Assembly: GCA_905221605.1 (NCBI GenBank)
Contig: CAJNDS010002380.1
Location: 282,001-346,000 of the forward strand
Origin: Symbiodinium natans
Lineage: Eukaryota; Sar; Dinophyceae; Suessiales; Symbiodiniaceae
DNA: 64,000 bases
Direction: 5' to 3'
Shown here: positions 38,401 through 47,084 of the stretch, piece by piece
Layout: each line of letters starts with the position of its first letter
Position numbering within the stretch: the stretch's first letter is position 1
The notes under the pieces: model-generated
What the model was told of the DNA's origin: nothing
The model's input: the letters and a program-made list of their open reading frames with translations, nothing else
Database searches by the model: none
Translations under genes and position numbers: made by a program

Positions 38401-41400
38401 ATCAGCTTTGACCTGTGTTACACGGGATATGATCCACAGCATGGCCTTGGACGAGCTTCGGATCGAGAGCATGATGCCGAGAAGTTGATGTGTCTTGTCG
38501 GTCACTGTAGCCACACAGACGCCTTGTTTGCATTGCCGATCCCCGACAAGAAAGCGCAGTCGATGAAGCATGCAGCGATTGAGTTGACCCGGTTCTGTCA
38601 GCTGTTGGGCCACACAGAGCTGGAGCTAAAGTGCGACCAAGAACCGACATTGCTGTACCTCCAGGGCCTCGTCATGAATGCCAGGAAGCGATTAGGGTTC
38701 AAGACTCGCATCAAGAACCCGGCGATCGAGGCACACCAGTCAAACGGCCTCGTGGAAAAGGCTGTCGATGTTGTCAGATCTTTGGCGAACGTGATGCTAG
38801 CGATGGTGCGAGACAAATCCAAAACCGAGATCAATGTGCAACACCCGCTGTTCAGTTGGGCATTTATACACAGTGCATGGGTGTACAACAGATATCACGT
38901 TAAAGATGGACTGACAGCCCATGAGAGAGCATCTGGAGCCAGATACAATGGTAAGCTAGTCCCGTATGGCGAGCCGGTGTTCAGCTTTGTGCAACCGCCA
39001 CAGAAGGGCAACAGCAAATGGGTGATGAGTCTCTTCATCACAAAGTCGTGGATCAACGATATGTTTATTGTGATGACTCCGTTTGGTGTGCGCTTGACTA
39101 GATCTATCCGAAGAACAGGGCAACCATGGTCAGTGGAGGCCAAGCTGTTCAGTGACGCAAAAGGAGTGCCCTGGGATTACAACCTTGGGAATGCAGGGAT
39201 CAAGCTGGTTCCGCAAGCACGTCTGCGCAACCCTGTTCCGGAGCCAGTGCCTGCAGTACCTCCCATTCCGGGGTTGATGATGCCGCCAGCAAAGCCAGAC
39301 AGACAGCAAGTGAGTAAGAACGTGAGTGACGGCCCGCTTGAGCCGTCAGGACTGGAGCCAAAGCCTGCAAGCGAACCAAGTGCGCCACAACCACCGTCCA
39401 CAGCATCCACGCGTGCGAAGTTCTACTTGTCGAAGAGTGACAGGCCGCCGAGACAGCCAGTCAGCTCACCAATGGATGTTGCTGCTTCAGACCCTTCGTC
39501 AACTCCCCAAGGGCAGGACTCACCATCACCCATCAGCTACTCCCCATCGCCCATGGACGCTGGCCCTGCTGAGGAAGTAGGACAAGGGGTCGGATCGCTC
39601 GGTCCGAGTGAATTGGCGGTGTCGGACGAAACAATGCTGGCCGATCTTGTGCCAGAACGCTCAGCAAAGGTCCCCCGACTGCGACGAGTCGACAACGAGG
39701 AGCTTGCAGTGAATGACGAGGAGATCGAGCAACCTCCTGAGTGGATGGATGCTACAATTTACGAGACGTACGTGAAGAGCGAGAGCTTTGATGGGAAGAT
39801 GGAAGCGCAGTGGGCAGAGCAGGCAGATGAGATGATGCCTCACGGTGCGATGAGCAAAGCAGAGCTGAAGGAGTTAGAGAAACAGCTTTGGTTTGACAAG
39901 GAGCCGCAGCTGAATGACGAAGAACTTCGTCAGCTGGATGCAGTCGCAGACGAGTACGAAGTGCAAAGGTTGGTGCGAAAGGGCGTCATTCGGGATGTTG
40001 GGCCGAGAGGCTCAGTCGATGCAACTGGAGTCAAACAGCTGTCTACGAAGTTTGTGCGGTCATGGAGAAAGAAAACAAGAGATGGACGAGCTCAGCTTCT
40101 GCGTCGCTCTCGATTAGTCGCCCGAGAATTTAGGTGGTTGCAGAGTGACCGAACAGGAGTCTTCTCACCAGCAACAAACAGTGCAGTCATACGCTTATTG
40201 CCTTGGATTTTCGCAATGCTGCGCAACACTTCGGATGATGAGTATTCCATGTTAACCATGGACATCCGAGATGCATATTTAGAAGTTCCACAAGGGGAGC
40301 GTGTCATAGCGAGCATGCCAGCGGATTACAGCCAGAAGAGTGAGTACGAATTCGACAGGTGTATTCCTGGTCAAAGAGACGGATCGTTGAAGTGGCATGA
40401 TTACTTGATGTCATACTTGAAGACGAAGTGCAAGGTAGAAGTGTGCAAGGCATGTCCAGCGATCGTTATCGTAGACGGTGGCCGTATGATCGTGCATGTC
40501 GACGACATGATGGTTGTCGCCCCTAAACATTGGCTCATGAAGGTGTTCATCCCTTTTATGGAAGAGAGGTTCGATTGCACATGGGAGCTGGCCACCAACT
40601 CGGGAGATACAGTTTCATGTCTGAAACGAAAACACACGGTCACAGATTCCGGTGTGATTATTCATGGGCAGCCCGAGTTGTTTGACAAGATGTGTGATGT
40701 GCTCGGTGTTTCGGCAAAGCGAACTTCAAAGTCACCGTGCACTAGGGAGCTGGTAAAGGACATCGATTCACCTCAGCTAGACCCAGAACGAGCAAGCAAG
40801 TTTAGGACAGCCATTGGCATTGCGATGTATGCTTCAACAGACAGGTCAGACGCGTGTTTTGCTATCAGGACACTTGCCCAAAGATTGTCACATCCCACAG
40901 AGTTTGACTGGACGGCGGCGCAGAAGTTGGCATCTTACCTTAGGTGCACAAAGAGCTTCGCTACACATGTAGAACCTGGCGCAGTGGGTTCCTCGATGAT
41001 GGATTGGCGAGATCAACCTTCACTTTCTTCGGGCGAGGCCAAGCGACACAGTCTTGAAGTGTACAGTGACAGCGACTGGTGTGGCAACCACAAGAATAGG
41101 CGATCGATGAGTGGAGGTGTGTTCTACTTAGACCAGGCAGTCATTTATACCACATGCAGATCGCAGAAGTGCATCTCGTTATCTAGTTGTGAAGCCGAGT
41201 GGTATGCAGCTACAACTGCAGCCTGCGACATGCTGTACATTGGCCAGTGCTTGCAAACTTTGCTTGGAGAGCCAGTGGACATGACTGTTCGACTAGACAA
41301 CAGTGCAGCGAGATCCTTAGCGTTTAGAACTGGAGCTAGTGGGAAAACACGTCATATGGATGCTAGATATCTTTGGTGCCAGGAGAAGGTCAAGGCTGGG

Positions 41401-42429
41401 ACATTGACTTTCAGGAGCGTTCCGGGAGAAATGAACCCAGGCGACATCAGTACAAAGGTGCTGTCAGAAAATAGATGTCGAGCTCTTCTCGGTGCTCAAA
41501 AGACAGTGGATGTGGACACGATGGAGCATGTTGGCGAGCGAGAGTGGAGAGACGTGAGAGAGACGACTGAGATGCATCGGCAGGTTCGTTCAGTGCAGAG
41601 GTCATTTGCAAAAGTCAGAACGAATGATCGCTTCGTCAGGATGATGGTCTTGGCGATGATGGTCAGTGGTGCGACGGCCGACACTACTGGATATGAGTTT
41701 TCACCAAAGTGCGGTGGCATGAACATTGCATGCAGTGGCATTGTTACAGTGATTGCGTGTGTCGCTGTGTTGAGCCTTGGGTCGAGTGTGATGGCACGGC
41801 TGATTTCAAGCAGCAGTGGAGCCACCAATTGGCTTATGGCAACAGTGGTCATGTGGAATTCCATGCCAGTGTGTGCGATGGATAGTTCAAGCAATGGAAA
41901 TTCGAATGGGTCAAAACATACAGCTACCTACGAGTCCGTGGGTCTTTTCTTGCAGACGATTTACACGCTCATTGTGGAGGCTTTTCCTCGTGCGAGCAGT
42001 GTGTTGTTGAACATCATTTTGCTGTTCACACTTTGCCTGATGACATGTGCTCGAGGGCGATCGTCAGCTAGCACAGTGACGATGGGCCTCGGTACATACC
42101 CCAGTCCAGAAGGTCCGTCGAGTTCTGCTTCGTCAAGCTCGGCACGTGTTGAGACGACCAAGGATAGTTTCAATTCGCCAACGAAGTGCTCTGGGACTGA
42201 TGTCCACGTCGCACTCATCTACGAACTCCAACGAAAGGGTTTTTGGGCCTCAAAACAGGGGTCTGTCATGTTACCATTGAACATGTGGGATAAGATGTGC
42301 ATAGACCTTAAGGGTTCGCTCGCAACTGTACAGATGTTGCAGAAGATGTGCCATCACAGCGTTATGGCAAATCTTGGCGGGGTGAGCAACATTAACACAT
42401 GTTACAAGCCCTTGTACAGCAGCCAATAG
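35437..42429 (+). CDS. copia gag-pol polyprotein (2330 aa) with a membrane-spanning C-terminal extension
   Basis: The first ATG after a 201-bp leader opens a continuous frame. Residues 90-300 are a helical gag; 325-405 are Lys/Gly-rich; CHICGRMGHLRKDC (409-422) is a CCHC zinc knuckle. Protease has DSGAD (Asp585). Integrase has an H-x3-H-x6-C-x2-C cluster (951-965) and D992, D1067, E1107 in a DDE arrangement, with QSNGLVEKA around the Glu. A Pro/Ser-rich linker covers about 1210-1480. Reverse transcriptase has MDIRDAYLEV (Asp1609) and VHVDDMMVV (Asp1689). RNase H has YSDSDW (Asp1878), SSCEAEWYA (Glu1919) and VRLDNSAA (Asp1954), then TRHMDARYLW. About 300 extra residues follow, with hydrophobic segments near 2067-2084, 2102-2124 and 2187-2207. 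The stop lies 47 bases inside the 3' LTR. Gag and pol are fused, so no frameshift signal is needed. Confidence 0.97.
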   Translation: MASVPVPTDDDDESDELGEQGQASGTNPFSPVGQAAPVIGDMSSMLLQFQQMAEAAVRSSEAASKALEVMAQQRSGSAPAGLESKDLLKLLPRPEPFKCERGEDEYAKWGQWWWTVRQYLTAIDPGFDAEIKAVEAKLENEVFIAVSAAPATQARNLQLYAILSSLTRGRSHQIIRQVSGQRGYEALRLLLLQYQPPSKARSLGILSALTQVKTFDHRSPLLPQLLELERAFDEYERTSGEPVQDALKSALLLRSITNNVRSHISATMSESANYATLRESVLKFERSQFRWTTSFAPGSFLTGDRARAPDDNQQDPQPMEVDRVSWYKGGKDKGLGKEKGKGKGKFDKGKGKTSQQPKGWTAKTWSNNWSVEQTSKGKGKESKGKGKYNGAGAGKGSFSKEQGKQKGPCHICGRMGHLRKDCWHNVAQVDASSSVSSTVGPSVSNVANNATSVGASTEHRSATAFSTAASVRAVQAVHEDADLYFDFADSDWCSDATVRMVNSAEELGSVLGSASASVSSAVGGHVHSEYVSGPAFFDMTATDGDGNWVVFSDGDPCISEPDTLEQLQVMAVRYDQSETIEIVMDSGADVSCLPLHLAGAGVQAAGPRMRVRDAQGADMSIKDHREVEFRVQDIRGRTVVWREQCVVSDVTAPLISLGRLMRAGWMPSNSDGQMALVEPHADVRVPLHFRGNSLMVSACVRQVVAQTDEVEAHVRYTAATPGQELVNSAHGWHMSSTGHFVWHGLSAHFVDPMLLVPVTWPYRSTLVKCPEGWKIFECCVDWQALLDPVAAFPCGEVECITVLSNDVEDPMFFNVDVQGEVEQYSGPQGEVDGGEEPPQGALEPDEAAPMRPVADAAEAPPGARPRNAVIVDGVELTTGSTLGALRAACVKLGLSSTGSKLRCFDRLRNYLDKEKLAVDAEIAAHVSDALERRPRMQFIPDPPSEHEQRIHEITHLPYRPWCKHCIMMKAVPDQHRVLSEGSSREYPTISFDLCYTGYDPQHGLGRASDREHDAEKLMCLVGHCSHTDALFALPIPDKKAQSMKHAAIELTRFCQLLGHTELELKCDQEPTLLYLQGLVMNARKRLGFKTRIKNPAIEAHQSNGLVEKAVDVVRSLANVMLAMVRDKSKTEINVQHPLFSWAFIHSAWVYNRYHVKDGLTAHERASGARYNGKLVPYGEPVFSFVQPPQKGNSKWVMSLFITKSWINDMFIVMTPFGVRLTRSIRRTGQPWSVEAKLFSDAKGVPWDYNLGNAGIKLVPQARLRNPVPEPVPAVPPIPGLMMPPAKPDRQQVSKNVSDGPLEPSGLEPKPASEPSAPQPPSTASTRAKFYLSKSDRPPRQPVSSPMDVAASDPSSTPQGQDSPSPISYSPSPMDAGPAEEVGQGVGSLGPSELAVSDETMLADLVPERSAKVPRLRRVDNEELAVNDEEIEQPPEWMDATIYETYVKSESFDGKMEAQWAEQADEMMPHGAMSKAELKELEKQLWFDKEPQLNDEELRQLDAVADEYEVQRLVRKGVIRDVGPRGSVDATGVKQLSTKFVRSWRKKTRDGRAQLLRRSRLVAREFRWLQSDRTGVFSPATNSAVIRLLPWIFAMLRNTSDDEYSMLTMDIRDAYLEVPQGERVIASMPADYSQKSEYEFDRCIPGQRDGSLKWHDYLMSYLKTKCKVEVCKACPAIVIVDGGRMIVHVDDMMVVAPKHWLMKVFIPFMEERFDCTWELATNSGDTVSCLKRKHTVTDSGVIIHGQPELFDKMCDVLGVSAKRTSKSPCTRELVKDIDSPQLDPERASKFRTAIGIAMYASTDRSDACFAIRTLAQRLSHPTEFDWTAAQKLASYLRCTKSFATHVEPGAVGSSMMDWRDQPSLSSGEAKRHSLEVYSDSDWCGNHKNRRSMSGGVFYLDQAVIYTTCRSQKCISLSSCEAEWYAATTAACDMLYIGQCLQTLLGEPVDMTVRLDNSAARSLAFRTGASGKTRHMDARYLWCQEKVKAGTLTFRSVPGEMNPGDISTKVLSENRCRALLGAQKTVDVDTMEHVGEREWRDVRETTEMHRQVRSVQRSFAKVRTNDRFVRMMVLAMMVSGATADTTGYEFSPKCGGMNIACSGIVTVIACVAVLSLGSSVMARLISSSSGATNWLMATVVMWNSMPVCAMDSSSNGNSNGSKHTATYESVGLFLQTIYTLIVEAFPRASSVLLNIILLFTLCLMTCARGRSSASTVTMGLGTYPSPEGPSSSASSSSARVETTKDSFNSPTKCSGTDVHVALIYELQRKGFWASKQGSVMLPLNMWDKMCIDLKGSLATVQMLQKMCHHSVMANLGGVSNINTCYKPLYSSQ

Positions 42430-42519
42430 CTTTTGGACCAACCCCAACGTTTTCACCTGAAGAAGCTCCGTCTACCACTAGGCTCAAAACAGTGAGTGGA
42501 AAACATCTGATTTTGTTCA
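42383..42519 (+). repeat. 3' LTR of the copia element (137 bp)
   Basis: Identical to the 5' LTR over all 137 bases. The preceding GGCGGGG (42376-42382) is the only candidate for a polypurine tract and is short. The polyprotein reads into this LTR and stops at 42429. Confidence 0.97.
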
Positions 42520-42524
42520 AGTCT
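42520..42524 (+). other. target-site duplication AGTCT (right)
   Basis: Exact repeat of 35094-35098. Confidence 0.95.
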
Positions 42525-42779
42525 GCATTCTGAATGAAGCAGATGACATGTACATGGAAGGGACAGGACAAGTCTGCATGCTCTTGTGCATGTGAGGCAC
42601 TCACTTCACCATGACCACCACCACAACCACAACCGGCCACGACAAGCAAGTGCCGGCTGCAGCACGACCAGCAGAATATCATTTAGGAAACATCATCACA
42701 TGTCGCAACATCCTGCTCATGCACCAAACCAAGCACCACCAGCATGGTCTCAAAACTTTCTGGTTTGTCTGCTCTCTTG

Positions 42780-42781
<2 letters not shown>

Positions 42782-42877
<96 letters not shown>

Positions 42878-43015
42878 CGTGACCTCCCCTCTCCCCCTCT
42901 CTCCCCCTCCTCCCCCCCCTCCCCTCCTGCCCCCTTCCCTCCCCTCCCTCCCCTCCCCTCCCCTCCCTCCCCTCCCTCCCCTCCCCCCCTCCCCTCCTCC
43001 CGCCCTCCCTGCATC
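42782..43015. repeat. (CT)n microsatellite followed by CCCTCC-rich tract
   Basis: About 94 bp of uninterrupted CT, then about 135 bp of CCCTCC/CCCCTC variants. Poly Ser-Leu and poly Arg-Glu frames here are artefacts. Confidence 0.97.
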
Positions 43016-43139
43016 TTTTTTTTTGGCAGAGCGGTGCTATACATGCTCCCATGCCAGCCGAGACTGCACCCAGCTCGAATCAGAAACTCCTGGATACATC
43101 CTACATGGGGGTGTGGGGTTCAGGGCTTATTCTTTTCGA

Positions 43140-43435
43140 TGGGTTTGGGGTTTAACAGACTATGAACCCTACAAACCCTATATAAACCCTATAACCCTTA
43201 TATAGACCCTAAACCCTGTATATCCCCAAACCCTATACACCCTAAACCCCTATAGAAGGCCCAAACCCCATTCAGGGTGTGGGGTTTAGGGTTCAGGGTT
43301 TCTGAATAGTCTGGGTTCCAGCAGGGTTTATATACAGGGTTTATATAGGGTGCGGGTTGTATAGGATATACAGGGTCTCAGGGTCTTTAGGGTTTAGGGT
43401 TTTTTAGAGTTTAGAGTTCAGGCCATCTTGCCGGG
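43140..43435. repeat. degenerate telomere-like repeats in both orientations
   Basis: CCCTATATAAACCCTA units (43160-43270) give way to GGGTTTAGGGTTCAGGG and GGGTTTATATAGGG units (43275-43420), forming a loose inverted arrangement. Confidence 0.75.
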
Positions 43436-43516
43436 TGCAGCAGTGCCAACCTCTCCAAGGGGTCAGCCATTGGTTTCAGCAGGCTAAATATACTACTTTT
43501 TATATGTAGATTGCAT

Positions 43517-43740
43517 ATATATATATATATGTATATGTGTATATATATATATATATGTATATATATTATACCTATATACACAGAAACATAATCATATATG
43601 ACATGACTGATGATACAGACACCAAAGCCCCACACCTTTATAGCACATATATTTATATATATATATATATATGTATACATATATATATATATGTATGTAT
43701 ATATATATATGTATATATATATATACATACATATGTATGG
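43517..43740. repeat. (AT)n / ATATGT microsatellite
   Basis: Two stretches of TATATATA with GTATGTATA interruptions, separated by about 100 bp of other sequence. Confidence 0.9.
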
Positions 43741-43810
43741 AGAAATGAATAGGGTGTATATACAAAAGCAAGGAGCACCGGCGGCTGCAGGCTGTGCTGG
43801 CTTGTAGATC

Positions 43811-43945
43811 CAGAACCCTAACCCCTAAACCCTAAACCTTATAAGTAACCTTATAAACCCTAAACCCTACACCCTCAACCCTCAACCCCAAACCCTTTTA
43901 GGGTTGGAGGGCTTAGAGTTTGAAACCTTAATGGGCCTTAGGGTT
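43811..43945. repeat. degenerate telomere-like repeats
   Basis: CCTAAACCCTAAACC-like and ACCCTCAACCC-like units, then TTAGGG-type units on the other strand near 43900-43940. Confidence 0.7.
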
Positions 43946-44179
43946 TGGTGGCGAGGTCTGCTGCGAACTCTATGCCCCTCCTGCAGCTCGCCCGGCTCAG
44001 CTGTAACCACGGCCAGCCAATTTCGAGCACGGAGACACGATGTCAGTTGCCCGGTGCCTCTAGTTGAAGTTGGGCCTACACAGGGCCTAGGCAGTCTCAT
44101 CGTCGTGTCCCCGTGCTAATGAAGGCCGAAAGCCTGTGTGCAGCCTGCAAGGGCCACCGGACTGAAACACCCAACCTTA

Positions 44180-44320
44180 TCAATCTATATGGCTGTGGCT
44201 GCCCCGGCCCCCGAACCATGTCAATCTATATGCTGCTGGCCCGGCCCGGGGCCCCAACCATATCAATCTATATTCCCCTGTCTTTCCCGGAACCACGACC
44301 TTATCGATCTATAAGCCTGC
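44180..44320. repeat. short repeats of ATCAATCTATA with intervening GC-rich spacers
   Basis: TATCAATCTATATG, TGTCAATCTATATG, TATCAATCTATATT and TATCGATCTATAAG recur every 35-50 bp with CCCCGGCCCCCG(A)ACC-like spacers: four copies of a degenerate minisatellite. Confidence 0.6.
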
Positions 44321-44613
44321 TACTTTCGGTGGTCTTGCAAGCAGCCCGCTTCAGCCCCCTCATCTGCAGCTGTCGTCACCTGCAATGGCCGAAATTTATG
44401 CATTGCAGGGGACGACACAGCCACCAGTATTCTTGTAGTATTGAGGCAGGAGCAGAGGTGGCGACCACAGCCAGCAGGATTCCACGGGCCTCGAAAGGAG
44501 CTCGTGTTGGGATTCGGTTTGGGGGGCTTGGGGGCTCAAGGGTGCCTAGGCTTGGCTGGGCACCAGACAAAATGCCCTCAAATCGAAGCCATGCCGTGCC
44601 TCTCGAGTGATGT

Positions 44614-44735
44614 CCCTAAACCCTAAACCCTAAACCCTAAACCCTAAACCCTAAACCCTAAACCCTAAACCCTAAACCCTAAACCCTAAACCCTAAACCC
44701 TAAACCCTAAACCCTAAACCCTAAACCCTAAACCC
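44614..44735 (-). repeat. interstitial telomere-type array, (CCCTAAA)17
   Basis: About 17.4 perfect copies of CCCTAAA on the plus strand (TTTAGGG on minus), the plant/dinoflagellate-type telomere unit. It is flanked on both sides by unrelated sequence, so it is internal. Confidence 0.97.
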
Positions 44736-45199
44736 ACACGCTGCAGGACAGCAAGAGTTGCAGCATCGCTTCCCTGTTAACGGGGGCCCCACACAGCTAG
44801 CCCAAGCTGGACCTCGCCTCCGGGATGGGTTTTCTCATTCTGTGCAAGCCACTGTAACAAATCGGGCCTGCAGGTTCACCGTCTCGGCGAGCTGCAGCAA
44901 ACCATCCACCAGGCGATGGTCCATCTCCCGAGCAGCACAACAGGACCCAAGCCAACACAGACAACATAATTCCAACCCCGCCTCCGGCTTGCTTCGTGAC
45001 CCACCCCTGGTTCTGGCCCGAGCACGGCCTGCTCCGGGTGGCCACAAAGTGCCGGAGTCGTCCAGGAAGCCACGCACATATTGGCCTCAAACCAGACAAC
45101 ATAAAGTCTGAGAAGCCTGCAGCATTCATGGCCTCGACCGGCATGGTCGGGCTTGCAGATCTCGGCCGGGAACTTCCTCTTTGTCCCGGCCCACGGAGC

Positions 45200-45417
45200 C
45201 TGCATGTCATTGCAAAGACCACAAGGCACCCAAGAATTGTGAAATCCCATGCCTGCCCTGCCTTCCCCTGTGCCACCGGGAAGTTCGCACCATCAGCCCG
45301 GGCCACGGGAACCGGCGGGGGGGGTGGCGGCGGGCAGCGGGGGGGCGGGTGCAGCTCGGTGCCTGGCCCATCCTTCGTGGCATGCTTCATCTTCGGCTTC
45401 GGGTGAAAGTAGCTGTC
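45200..45417 (-). CDS. possible Pro-rich exon of the minus-strand cluster
   Basis: GCATGCAG|GAC marks an acceptor at 45418. The frame reads DSYFHPKPKMKHATKDGPGT, then a Pro-rich block and PVARADGANFPVAQGKAGQ. Degenerate telomere-like sequence abuts it upstream (45430-45605). The 3' border is unclear. No family recognised. Confidence 0.25.
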
Positions 45418-45429
45418 CTGCATGCAGCG

Positions 45430-46050
45430 ACACCCTAAACCCTACAAACCCTATATAAAACCTATAAACCCGAAAAAACCCTAGAAACCCTAAACCCTAA
45501 CCCGTAAACTCCTTACACCCTAAGCCCTATATAACCCTATGAAAACCCTAAACCCATATATAACCCCCAAGCCCTATATAAATCCTAAACCCGAAACCCT
45601 TCTAGAAGACTCCTTGCGCCGAGGAGGGTGATCGGGCTCCCTGGGCTGTTTAGCCGAAGCCTCCACACATGTGTTGACTTCAAATCGTAAAAGCTGAGCC
45701 ACGTGTCCCTTTCTTGAGTTCGTGACATTGCTCCCAGAGCTGATGTCATCCATGTCCTGGCATGTGGGTTGCAACATGTGTACGAACGGGGAAACATGAA
45801 GTGCTCAGAAGATGGGCACCTTCTTCGCCTTCCTGCGAGGCACCCCATTGCCCTTCTTGACCTATAGAGACATTGCAGGTTTAGGGTTTATAATAAGGTT
45901 TGGGGTTTAGGTTGATGGATTTGAGTTTAGGGCTTAGAAAAGGTTTACATATGTTTCTGAGGGTTTAGGCTTATATATAGGGTTTGTAAGGATATATAGG
46001 GTTCAGGGTTATAGGGTTTATAGGGCCCTTGTACTCTATATAGGGGTTCT
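45430..46050. repeat. degenerate telomere-like repeats flanking a short unique segment
   Basis: CCCTA(TA)TAAACCC-type units at 45430-45605 and the inverse GGGTTTATA-type units at 45875-46050 bracket about 270 bp of unique sequence. A possible minus-strand exon lies in that segment (near 45620-45850). Confidence 0.65.
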
Positions 46051-46079
46051 ACCTTCTGGCTCAGCAGGGCAATATGCTC

Positions 46080-46660
46080 GCTTGAAGTCTGAGAGTCGTG
46101 CCTGCACCTCCGGCTGCTCATGCTCCTGTTTCAAACCACATGACCATGTTGCAAGTATACTGATGCAAAAGAATGGACCTCCTCATCCTCGACATCCACC
46201 ATCTGGAGCAGGTTCAGCCCAGACTCCACCCAATCGCCGTCCTGCCAGAAGAGCCAGCCTGGCATGGTTGACATCGTTTTCCGAAACAAATGGAAGCTGG
46301 GTTTATCGGGGCCTTCCCCAGGTGGCTCCATGGCATGCAAGTCTGGATGCCTCCAGTAAGGCTGGTCGTCCTGCCAAAAGAAGTTATATGTGGACCACGG
46401 AAAGATTGTAAAGTCAGCACGAGCCCACCTCCAGGTTCACCAGCCTCCATCCGGAGGTCTGTGTCCACCTCATCTGGGCACAGTCGTTCCCCCATCGTCC
46501 TGCAGGTGTCAACATAAATCAAAGGTTTCAACTCAAAGTGGCCACTTGTTTGGCTCCTTTCTTCATCGGGCTGAGGCTCTGCAGAAGATCGAGGTTCAGG
46601 AACATGTCCATTTCCTCGTCGTTCTGCCCGACCATGGAGGCGGCCAGCAAAGGCATCTTT
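46080..46660 (-). CDS. possible exons of an unidentified minus-strand gene
   Basis: Minus-strand frames read, in order, SMVGQNDEEMDMFLNLDLLQ with SPMKKGAKQVATL (46655-46530), GERLCPDEVDTDLRMEAGEP (about 46490-46430), and FFWQDDQPYWRHPDLHAM through LFRKTMSTMPGWLFWQDGDW to DVEDEEVHSFASVYL (46395-46140). The second and third pieces are in different frames, so splicing or a frameshift is needed; TTTTGGCAG|G near 46378 is a good acceptor. Composition is clearly protein-like, but no family is recognised. Confidence 0.35.
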
Positions 46661-46759
46661 AAAGTCACGTGCACGTGTGTGTCTGTGTGTGTGCAGCCAT
46701 CATTCAACATGCATGCCCATGCACAAAATGGCCCATCCGAGCCTTGTGCTGCACACATA

Positions 46760-46965
46760 TATATAGGTTTAGGGTTTGGGTTTAGGGTTTATATAGGGTT
46801 TAAGGGTTTCTAGGGTTTAGGGTTTCGGGCCTTCTTTCTCTCTCTCGTATAGCTCTCTCTCGCTCTGGCTCTCTCCCTGTCTGTCTCCCTCTCCCTCTCC
46901 CTCTCCCTGTCCCTCTCCCCCCTCTCCCTCTCCCTCTCGCTTCCTCTCCCTCCTTCGAAATCTCC
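46760..46965. repeat. telomere-like units then CTCCCT-rich tract
   Basis: GGGTTTAGGGTTTATATAGGG-type units (46760-46828) are followed by about 120 bp of CTCTCTC/CCCTCTC sequence. Confidence 0.8.
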
Positions 46966-47084
46966 AGTCTCAAGACCTTTCGATGGCACGATGGCACTGT
47001 TTCAATCCTTTCCTCTATACAGATTGCCACATGCTGCCTCCCAGCTACAAGGATCTATATACTTCATAGACACTGATGTCCGGC

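Larger units (their letters stand above)
35099..42519 (+). mobile_element. intact Ty1/copia LTR retrotransposon (7.42 kb)
   Basis: Identical LTRs, a perfect 5-bp target duplication, a primer-binding site abutting the 5' LTR and one uninterrupted gag-pol frame define a complete, very recent insertion. Domain order (gag, zinc knuckle, protease, integrase, reverse transcriptase, RNase H) is that of copia, not gypsy. It lies inside the proposed larger minus-strand element, in the upstream region of the gene at 33434-34984. Confidence 0.97.

Noticed and set aside
41641-42429. Calling the copia C-terminal extension a viral envelope protein
   Set aside because: Only hydrophobic segments are visible; there is no signal peptide, cleavage site or fusion-peptide pattern to support it.
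42679-43205. Ser-Leu and Arg-Glu repeat proteins
   Set aside because: They are coded by the CT microsatellite and neighbouring CCCTCC tract.
44614-44735. The CCCTAAA array as a true chromosome end
   Set aside because: Unique sequence and genes continue on both sides, so it is interstitial.
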